NCBI GenBank assembly: GCA_030528765.1
Contig: JAUMYD010000026.1
Location: forward strand, 1-11,870
Origin: Bacillota bacterium
GTDB lineage: Bacteria > Bacillota > Dehalobacteriia > UBA4068
Direction: 5' to 3'
Length of the DNA: 11,870 nucleotides
The first letter of the stretch is position 1. Every line of letters starts with the position of its first letter. Made by a program: the position numbers and the translations under genes. The notes under the pieces were generated by a model. It was not told where the DNA came from, searched no databases, and worked only from the letters and a program-made list of their open reading frames with translations. Shown in pieces: positions 7,836-11,870 of this stretch.

Positions 7836-7880
7836 AAACAGAAGGAGGCTTTTTCGAGAGAAACAGCTTCCTTTGTTTTT
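7836..7880 (+). terminator. Rho-independent terminator after the SLH protein gene
   Basis: AAACAGAAGGAGGCT (7836-7850) pairs imperfectly (one bulged G, one G-T pair) with AGCTTCCTTTGTTT (7865-7878), and the right arm ends in a T-rich run. It begins 15 bp after the stop codon. Confidence 0.65.
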
Positions 7881-7997
7881 GCATATCAGGAAATGATACG
7901 GAAAGCGGGAAAGGAGGAATGTTTTGCTGCCTTCCCTCCGGCGCAGTGCTTGCATCCGTGCTTTTTTGGAAAACAAAAAGAAAAATTAAAAAATCCG

Positions 7998-8026
7998 TTG
8001 ACTTTTTTGAATGCATATGGTATTAT
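7998..8026 (+). promoter_or_regulatory. Promoter of the tRNA operon
   Basis: TTGACT (7998-8003), 17-bp spacer, TATTAT (8021-8026), in an AT-rich stretch about 30 bp before the first tRNA. Each hexamer differs from consensus at one position. The short leader carries a 5-bp hairpin, CTCAG-CTCC-CTGAG (8038-8051). Confidence 0.8.
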
Positions 8027-8055
8027 ATCCACCGTAGCTCAGCTCCCTGAGTTTT

Positions 8056-8145
8056 GGAGGGGTGTCCGAGCGGTTGAAGGTGACGGTCTTGAAAACCGTT
8101 GAGCCTGAAAGGGTTCCGTGGGTTCGAATCCCACCCCCTCCGCCA
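8056..8145 (+). tRNA. tRNA-Ser (anticodon UGA)
   Basis: Acceptor arm GGAGGGG (8056-8062) pairs with CCCCTCC (8135-8141); discriminator G at 8142 and encoded CCA at 8143-8145. The anticodon loop CTTGAAA gives TGA at 8090-8092, which reads UCA and other UCN codons. The T-arm has GGTTCGAATCC, and a long variable arm is present as expected for serine tRNAs. Confidence 0.97.
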
Positions 8146-8163
8146 GACATGACAGAGCCATAT

Positions 8164-8258
8164 GGAGAGTTGGCCGAGTCGGTCGAAGGCGCTCGCCTGC
8201 TAAGCGAGTATACGGGCCAAAACCTGTATCGAGGGTTCGAATCCCTTGCTCTCCGCCA
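8164..8258 (+). tRNA. tRNA-Ser (anticodon GCU)
   Basis: Acceptor arm GGAGAGT (8164-8170) pairs with GCTCTCC (8248-8254) through one G-T pair; discriminator G and encoded CCA at 8256-8258. The anticodon stem CTCGC/GCGAG frames the loop CTGCTAA with GCT at 8199-8201, reading AGC and AGU. It has a long variable arm and a GGTTCGAATCC T-arm. It lies 18 bp after the preceding tRNA. Confidence 0.97.
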
Positions 8259-8262
8259 TTGT

Positions 8263-8339
8263 GCGCTCATAGCTCAGCCGGATAGAGTGTTTGGCTACGA
8301 ACCAAAAGGTCGCAGGTTCGAGTCCTGCTGGGCGCACCA
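8263..8339 (+). tRNA. tRNA-Arg (anticodon ACG)
   Basis: Acceptor arm GCGCTCA (8263-8269) pairs with TGGGCGC (8329-8335); discriminator A and encoded CCA at 8337-8339. The anticodon stem TTTGG/CCAAA frames CTACGAA with ACG at 8297-8299. The first A is normally turned to inosine by TadA to read CGU, CGC and CGA. It lies only 4 bp after the preceding tRNA, so the three are cut from one transcript. Confidence 0.97.
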
Positions 8340-8378
8340 AAATAGACATTCTTCAATCGAAGAATGTCTATTTTTTTT
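8340..8378 (+). terminator. Strong terminator of the tRNA operon, possibly bidirectional
   Basis: A perfect 14-bp stem, AATAGACATTCTTC (8341-8354) and GAAGAATGTCTATT (8359-8372), with loop AATC and an eight-T run (8371-8378). On the minus strand the same stem is followed by four Ts, so it can also end transcripts arriving from the membrane-protein gene, whose stop codon is 48 bp away. Confidence 0.93.
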
Positions 8379-8423
8379 CAGGCAGCTTTGCCTATACATT
8401 TTTTGCAGCGGCACTTCTGCTGT

Positions 8424-8744
8424 TCAGTGTAGATCCTGAATGTGCATTTTGTTCAGCTGTTTCCCTTGGCTCAGCTTTTTCCGGCAGAGAAAATAGATCA
8501 GTAGAAGAATGAGGGTGGGGATATTCCCCAGAAGAAAAACCAGGAAGAGCTGGAACAGCATGGCTGTGAGGCTTATTCCGGGGAGTGCTGCCATGTTCAG
8601 AGGGAAAAGCAGGCCGAAGAGGAAGCTAAGAAAAGGAAGGATCAGCCCCGGCACCCGGCTGCTCTTTTTGGAAAGAAAGATTTGCAGAAAAACCAGCCCG
8701 AGGAGGAGGGCCAGTAGAAAAAGAATGCGCAGGATATTCAGCAT
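8424..8744 (-). CDS. Small hydrophobic membrane protein, unknown function
   Basis: 106 residues, mostly hydrophobic. Likely membrane segments are at 2-23, 32-50 and 57-87; the last is long enough to be two, so three or four in all. A short positively charged link (SKKSSR, 25-30) separates the first two, and a polar tail (88-106) follows RKK. The start ATG at 8744 overlaps the end of the DUF2089 gene by 7 bp, and AAGGAG about 8 nt upstream lies inside that gene, so the two are translated together. I do not recognise the family. The tight pairing with a DNA-binding protein suggests a membrane effector or sensor controlled by its neighbour, which is inference. Confidence 0.75.
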   Translation of the reverse strand: MLNILRILFLLALLLGLVFLQIFLSKKSSRVPGLILPFLSFLFGLLFPLNMAALPGISLTAMLFQLFLVFLLGNIPTLILLLIYFLCRKKLSQGKQLNKMHIQDLH

Positions 8745-9043
8745 GATTTATGCTCCTTCTCTTTTTTGTATTCGCTGATGAGCAGCTTTGCTGTTTCAAA
8801 ATCAAGTTTATCGTTGATTGCCAGGCGTTTGATCAGGGAGATATAGTCTTCCTGCTCTTCGTTTTCACAGAGCCGAACTTTCTGGATCAGCCTATCCAGA
8901 CGAAGACGAACCGTAGGGTAGCTCACGGAATACTGTCGGGCAATTTCTTTCAGAGACCCGGAGGCCAGCAAAAATTTTTTCAGGAAGGAAAGATCTTCCT
9001 CCTCCAGGCCGCGGATCCATTTCGGGATGCGCTGAATCGTCAT
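8738..9043 (-). CDS. DUF2089-type helix-turn-helix regulator, lacking the zinc ribbon
   Basis: 101 residues from the ATG at 9043, chosen because GGAGGG lies 5 nt upstream. A longer reading from 9100 would start inside the promoter. The centre (about 18-57: SFLKKFLLASGSLKEIARQYSVSYPTVRLRLDRLIQKV, in parts) is the DUF2089 helix-turn-helix, with SYPTVRLRLD as recognition helix. The C-terminal segment (66-95) is amphipathic and resembles the short oligomerisation tails seen in such proteins. Classic DUF2089 members begin with a Cys-rich zinc ribbon; here it is absent, and the few Cys (C59, C101) form no pair. Probably a repressor of its own operon, given the perfect palindrome over its promoter. 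It overlaps the membrane-protein gene by 7 bp. Confidence 0.85.
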   Translation of the reverse strand: MTIQRIPKWIRGLEEEDLSFLKKFLLASGSLKEIARQYSVSYPTVRLRLDRLIQKVRLCENEEQEDYISLIKRLAINDKLDFETAKLLISEYKKEKEHKSC

Positions 9044-9057
9044 CAAAGCCCTCCTTT

Positions 9058-9096
9058 CTTTAACTTTATTTAGGTTACCACTAAATAAAGTTAAAG
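9058..9096. promoter_or_regulatory. Perfect 16-bp inverted repeat over the DUF2089 promoter (candidate operator)
   Basis: Arms CTTTAACTTTATTTAG (9058-9073) and CTAAATAAAGTTAAAG (9081-9096) match at all 16 positions, separated by GTTACCA. The repeat covers the -10 and spacer and ends just before the ribosome binding site. Bound protein would block the promoter. The transcript from the near half could also fold close to the start codon. Position and symmetry point to autoregulation by the adjacent HTH protein. Confidence 0.75.
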
Positions 9097-9100
9097 TCAA
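9072..9100 (-). promoter_or_regulatory. Promoter of the DUF2089-membrane protein operon
   Basis: On the minus strand, TTGACT (9100-9095), a 17-bp spacer and TAACCT (9077-9072). The -10 is weak but is preceded by TGG, giving the extended -10 pattern TGnTAnnnT. The spacer and the -10 lie inside the 16-bp inverted repeat. Confidence 0.55.
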
Positions 9101-9125
9101 TATGCAAGTTTACCCTGTTGAAAAT

Positions 9126-9266
9126 TTAAGGTGTAGGTTTTGAAAGGTTATCCAAGCGCATTTTCCTTCGATATTTCGGGCTGAGCACGATGTGCAGGCC
9201 CTGCGCCTTAGCCGCATGGCTGGGGCTTCCATGCGCTTTATGCACGGCTCCGGACAAAGCCCACAT
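9126..9266 (-). pseudogene. Remnant of an IS200/IS605-family TnpA transposase (N-terminal fragment)
   Basis: In one minus-strand frame, 9194-9162 encodes HIVLSPKYRRK, closely resembling the N-terminal hallmark of IS200/IS605 Y1 transposases (typically YHIVF-PKYRR). The frame closes 11 codons later at 9126, and nothing like the rest of a TnpA (HUH motif, catalytic Tyr) follows. Upstream the frame stays open to an ATG at 9266, but that ATG sits directly in the T-run of a terminator and has no ribosome binding site, so expression is unlikely. A nested hairpin overlaps the fragment, and such elements have hairpins at their ends. The match is short, so this stays tentative. Confidence 0.5.
9178..9262. 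repeat. 85-bp nested imperfect hairpin
   Basis: Four pairing blocks lie in register: GGGCT/AGCCC (9178/9258), GAGC/GCTC (9183/9247), GTGCA/TGCAC (9192/9241) and CGCATGG/CCATGCG (9213/9229). That is 21 base pairs in all, in an otherwise gene-free spacer. It may be an end structure of the decayed IS200/IS605-like element, or a small structured RNA. Confidence 0.45.
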
Positions 9267-9296
9267 AAAAAAGCAGCAGGCACATAGGCCTGCTGC
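9267..9296 (-). terminator. Terminator of the DUF362-like gene
   Basis: On the minus strand, GCAGCAGGC, loop CTATGT, GCCTGCTGC, then six Ts (9272-9267). It is a perfect 9-bp stem lying 28 bp after the stop codon at 9324. A second hairpin, CCGCTCC/GGAGCGG (9305-9322), lies between the stop and this terminator. Confidence 0.88.
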
Positions 9297-9323
9297 TCCG
9301 CTCGCCGCTCCTTGTGGAGCGGT

Positions 9324-10145
9324 TTATTTTTTCATCAAAAGGGAGAGATCATCTCCATAGAGGGCGATGCCGCCGGGATCAGCAATGCCCAGCCCGTATT
9401 GGGCGGCCAGGCAAAGGCTTTCCTGCTGTTGGGCCGGGATCCCGCTCAGGGCTGACAGGACCGCATCCCCTGCCACAGCATCCGCTGCAGCCATCAGAAA
9501 ATCCTCGGCCTGGGGCTGAAAGCCGCCACTGCCGATCAGCCCATCTATGATGAAAAGATCCGGCATGATCACGCTGTAAAGATCTACCAGATGCCGATCC
9601 CGGAAGCTTTCCTCCGGCTGAATGGGGCTGCAGCTTTCCAGGCTGCACAGGGCGCTGCCGAAAAGTCTCCCCTGGTCGGATTTATATTTTACCAGGGAGA
9701 TCAGCACATCTGCCTGAATCAGGGGGGCAAAAAGAGAAGTGCTTTCTCCACAGAGCCTGGGCCCGCTGTTCCGTTTCAGAACAGAACACTGGCTCAGATC
9801 CACCAGCTGCACCTTCTCCAGAGCTGTCAGAGAAGCATAGCCGCTGAGCTCCAGAGTTTGTTGGGCACTGAAACCCTCTGCCGGGAGAAAGAAAAACTGG
9901 ATCTGATCGGAACGAAAACGCCTGTATAGGCGAACCAGACTGTAGGCCAGCCGAATATCAAAATTTACGCCCCGCTCGTTCTCAGCCGGCAGCCGCAGAT
10001 CCAAAAGGAAAGCCAGCTTTTCCTCGGTGCCAAAGAAAAATTCGCTGCCACCAAAGGCCAGCAGCAGCTTTTCCAGCAGCTGGCTGCTGTATTGGGAATC
10101 GCTGCGCAGACGATTTTCTGCCCGGAGCAGAGTGATCATGGACAT
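9324..10145 (-). CDS. Divergent DUF362-like protein
   Basis: 273 residues if started at the ATG at 10145, which has GGAGGT 7 nt upstream. The frame stays open to an ATG at 10238 (304 residues) with a weaker AAGGA site. The DUF362 pattern is best seen in the second half: DVLISLVKYKSDQGRLFGSA (about 146-165, matching the family's Lys and FG segment), VDLYSVIMPDLFIIDGLIGSGG (187-208) and AAADAVAGDAVLSAL (219-233). In other DUF362 proteins these are NVPKLKTH...KNLFG, DL....PDLTIIDGI and ASTDPVALDAV. The typical His of the first motif is missing, and there is no ferredoxin domain. DUF362 function is not well defined; some members occur with iron-sulfur or corrinoid proteins. It follows the deaminase gene at 10309 and has its own terminator. 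It has no signal peptide or clear membrane segment. Confidence 0.65.
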   Translation of the reverse strand: MSMITLLRAENRLRSDSQYSSQLLEKLLLAFGGSEFFFGTEEKLAFLLDLRLPAENERGVNFDIRLAYSLVRLYRRFRSDQIQFFFLPAEGFSAQQTLELSGYASLTALEKVQLVDLSQCSVLKRNSGPRLCGESTSLFAPLIQADVLISLVKYKSDQGRLFGSALCSLESCSPIQPEESFRDRHLVDLYSVIMPDLFIIDGLIGSGGFQPQAEDFLMAAADAVAGDAVLSALSGIPAQQQESLCLAAQYGLGIADPGGIALYGDDLSLLMKK

Positions 10146-10164
10146 AAGCCTCACCTCCGGGCTC

Positions 10165-10170
10165 ATTATA
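10165..10170 (-). promoter_or_regulatory. Possible extended -10 element before the DUF362-like gene
   Basis: The minus strand reads TGCTATAATG here, a perfect -10 with the TGn extension, but the -35 position (TTTTAT) is poor. Transcription would begin at about 10158, only about 13 nt before the ATG at 10145, which is a very short leader. It favours the shorter reading frame but is not decisive. Confidence 0.4.
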
Positions 10171-10308
10171 GCATATCCACCAGATGCATAAAAGGGGTTA
10201 GACGCGGCAAAAATTCTTTTTGCTTCGACAAACCTCATGGTGCTGCTTCCTTTTTTCCCTGTTCAGCATGGAGGCTTTCCGGCCTTTTTCTTAAAAGGCA
10301 GCGAAGCT

Positions 10309-11622
10309 TTACTCTGTGGCTGCTGCCAGCTCCCCGAGGATCCGCAGGCGGGAGCTTTCCGTTTGCGCGTAGATCTTTTCGATATCCAGGTGGGGGAATT
10401 CGCCCTGCTCATAGCGGATCTCGCCATCTACCAGGGTCATGAGTACATCACTGCCGCAGCCGGAATAAACCAGATTGTTCAGCAGGTTATGGGCAGGCTG
10501 CCAGTGGGCTTCCTTTGTGGAGAGCAGCACCAGATCAGCCCGCATGCCCGGAGCGATCTGCCCGCAATCCCCCCGGCCCTGGCTGAGCGCCCCGGCCCGG
10601 CTGGCTGCGTAAAGGGTCTGCGCTGGGGAGATCAGGCTGGGATCCCCCTGGATACCTTTGGCCAGCAGGCTGAAAAAACGCATTTCCTCCAGGAAATTCA
10701 GGTTGTTGTTGCTGGCCACGCTGTCTGTCCCCAACGCTACATTGACTCCGGCCGACAGCAGCTGCGGCACCGGGCAGATGCCGCTGGCCAGCTTCAGGTT
10801 GCTTTTTGGGCAGCTGGCCACAGTGCACCCTTTTTCTGCCAGGATCTCCATATCCTCTTCGTTGATGTGGACGCAGTGAGCCAGTGTGGCAGGGGAATCC
10901 AGCAGGCCGCAATCCCGAAAATAGGCGATGGGGCTGCGTCCCTGCCGCCGCTCCCTGCATTCCGCCACCTCTTTGGCTGTTTCCGCAGCATGGGTATGCA
11001 CCGGCAACCCCAGCTTTGCAGCTTCCTCTGCGGCTTGGCGCACCAGCTTCTCCGTGCTGGTATATTCCGCATGCAGGGAAAGATCCGTGCGGATGCGCCC
11101 CTCATCATGCATATGGTATTGCTCCTTCAGGGACAATAGTTCCCGATACTGAGGAAGGGCTTTGTAGTCTGCTTCCGGATCCATGCAGCTGGTGCCGACG
11201 GCGAAATTGGCTTTGATCCCGCCATCGATGAAGCCCCTGGCCATGGCATCCCCCTTCATATACATATCTGTAGTACTGACGATGCCAAAACGCAGCATCT
11301 CCGCAGAGCAGAGCAGGGTGGCCCAGTAAACATCCTCCGGCTGCAGGCGATCTTCAAAGGGGAAAATGCGCTGAAAGAGCCAGTCCTGCAGATTCATGTT
11401 TTCCCCGTAGCCCCGCAGCAGAGCCATGGCCGCATGGCTGTGGGCATTGTAAAAACCGGGGCAGAGCAGGCTGCCCCGGCCGACGATCTCCCTTCCATAA
11501 AGGCCGGGCTCCGGCGGGGGACTCTGGCTGATGTAATGAATGCGCTTGTTCAGCACCCCCACATAGGCGTCAGAAACGAGTTCCTGTTTTTCATTGAGAT
11601 AGGTGATATTTGAAAAGAGCAT
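10309..11622 (-). CDS. mtaD: 5-methylthioadenosine/S-adenosylhomocysteine deaminase-type amidohydrolase
   Basis: 437 residues, cytoplasmic, metal-dependent amidohydrolase. Metal ligands are visible: H61 and H63 (NAHSHAAMALLRGY), H211 (HTHAAET, with E214), H249 (LAHCVHI) and D300 (GTDSVASNNNLNFLEEM). Other active-site residues of the MTA/SAH deaminase group also fit: E90 (FPFED) and H184 (LHAEYTS). CPKSNLKLASGICPVPQLL (271-289) is characteristic of the family. The reaction is hydrolytic removal of the adenine amino group from S-adenosylhomocysteine or methylthioadenosine, giving the inosyl compound and ammonia, to recycle methylation by-products. Exact substrate preference (SAH, MTA, 5'-deoxyadenosine, adenosine) cannot be fixed from sequence. 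Length fits the family (about 430). The start is set by AAGGAG 6 nt before the ATG. The DUF362-like gene follows, 163 bp away from its preferred start. Confidence 0.85.
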   Translation of the reverse strand: MLFSNITYLNEKQELVSDAYVGVLNKRIHYISQSPPPEPGLYGREIVGRGSLLCPGFYNAHSHAAMALLRGYGENMNLQDWLFQRIFPFEDRLQPEDVYWATLLCSAEMLRFGIVSTTDMYMKGDAMARGFIDGGIKANFAVGTSCMDPEADYKALPQYRELLSLKEQYHMHDEGRIRTDLSLHAEYTSTEKLVRQAAEEAAKLGLPVHTHAAETAKEVAECRERRQGRSPIAYFRDCGLLDSPATLAHCVHINEEDMEILAEKGCTVASCPKSNLKLASGICPVPQLLSAGVNVALGTDSVASNNNLNFLEEMRFFSLLAKGIQGDPSLISPAQTLYAASRAGALSQGRGDCGQIAPGMRADLVLLSTKEAHWQPAHNLLNNLVYSGCGSDVLMTLVDGEIRYEQGEFPHLDIEKIYAQTESSRLRILGELAAATE

Positions 11623-11700
11623 GTTTTTCTCCTTTTTCTGTTTATGGAAGCATTGGGGAAGGGACTTCTTTCTGTCTGTAAAATAGCCCTCAACAAAATT

Positions 11701-11729
11701 ATTATACGAAGCAGCAGCACAAAAAGCAA
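11701..11729 (-). promoter_or_regulatory. Promoter of the deaminase gene
   Basis: On the minus strand, TTGCTT (11729-11724), a 17-bp spacer and TATAAT (11706-11701). The leader to the ATG at 11622 is about 70 nt, with no obvious regulatory structure. Confidence 0.7.
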
Positions 11730-11766
11730 TTCTTTATTCGTTTTTTCGGGCTGCTCTTTTATAATT

Positions 11767-11870
11767 ATGAGAGATTTTAAAGGGTTTAGTGCTCTTGCGG
11801 CGAATGAATTAGGATTAGAAGTTTTTTATTTATTTTATGGAGAAAAGCGATTTTATGATTCTGAACAGCG
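11767..11870 (+). CDS. Possible start of an unidentified plus-strand gene, cut by the window edge
   Basis: From the ATG at 11767 a frame stays open for 34 codons to the edge (MRDFKGFSALAANELGLEV and on). Codons such as TTA, TTT and TAT dominate, unlike the CTG/GCC-rich genes elsewhere in the window. There is no ribosome binding site, and a TATAAT (11760-11765) touches the start codon, so if real the gene may begin further in. For example, a second frame has ATGs at 11837 and 11855, the latter with GGAGA 11 nt upstream. I do not recognise the product. Confidence 0.25.
   Translation, partial: MRDFKGFSALAANELGLEVFYLFYGEKRFYDSEQ

Noticed and set aside
7919..8051. Small plus-strand frame starting at ATG 7919, just after GGAGG
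   Set aside because: The ribosome binding site is too close to the ATG, the frame runs through the tRNA promoter, and the product looks random.
7986..8439. Open frames across the tRNA genes on both strands, including a minus-strand product with GGGGGIRTHGTLSGST and a plus-strand product with MSERLKVTVLKT
   Set aside because: They are readings through tRNA-Ser and tRNA-Arg, a well-known source of false protein annotations. The tRNA structures and operon signals explain the sequence.
9041..9100. Longer start for the DUF2089 protein at 9100
   Set aside because: That ATG lies inside the promoter and operator. The ATG at 9043 has GGAGGG at ideal spacing.
10282..10299. GCCTTTT/AAAAGGC hairpin between the deaminase and DUF362-like genes as a terminator
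   Set aside because: On the minus strand no T-run follows the 7-bp AT-rich stem, so termination is doubtful.
1..11870. CRISPR array, phage genes, toxin-antitoxin or restriction genes
   Set aside because: No regularly spaced repeats were seen, and no gene here matches those families. The window is mostly housekeeping and accessory metabolic genes.

Overview
The window looks like ordinary chromosome from a member of the Bacillota, probably a clostridium-like or related anaerobe of medium GC content. The evidence is strong AGGAGG-type ribosome binding sites, near-consensus housekeeping (sigma-A) promoters, tRNA genes with encoded CCA ends, an S-layer-homology (SLH) wall protein, a DUF2089 regulator and a NifU-like/GGGtGRT gene pair. 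The species cannot be named from this sequence.

Layout. Positions 1-3903 (minus strand) hold a three-gene operon with overlapping ends. A MarR-type regulator comes first, followed by the two halves of a heterodimeric ABC exporter of the TM287/TM288 type; the second half runs off the left edge. A promoter with perfect -35 and -10 hexamers and a MarR-like inverted repeat lie in front of it. Facing the other way, 4086-5915 (plus strand) holds a two-gene unit: a NifU-like iron-sulfur scaffold protein and a GGGtGRT protein, again behind a promoter with perfect hexamers. This conserved pair has no known biochemical job that I am aware of and is the best candidate here for an undescribed system. Positions 6184-7821 (plus) encode a secreted transglutaminase-like protein held to the wall by three SLH motifs, followed by a terminator. 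Positions 7998-8378 (plus) form a tRNA operon, Ser(UGA)-Ser(GCU)-Arg(ACG), with a clear promoter and a perfect 14-bp terminator.

From 8424 to 11622 the genes are again on the minus strand. A DUF2089-type helix-turn-helix protein and a small membrane protein form a coupled pair whose promoter is buried in a perfect 16-bp inverted repeat. Next to it, 9126-9266 carries what looks like a decayed piece of an IS200/IS605 TnpA transposase within a nested hairpin. Then come a divergent DUF362-like protein (9324-10145) with its own terminator, and an amidohydrolase of the 5-methylthioadenosine/S-adenosylhomocysteine deaminase type (10309-11622) with its own promoter. The last 100 or so bases are AT-rich and may hold the start of another plus-strand gene.

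How the parts work together: the MarR protein probably controls the exporter in response to a small toxic molecule; the NifU-like and GGGtGRT proteins probably act together in iron-sulfur or related metal chemistry; the DUF2089 protein probably represses itself and its membrane partner. These three links are inferred from gene order and promoter structure.
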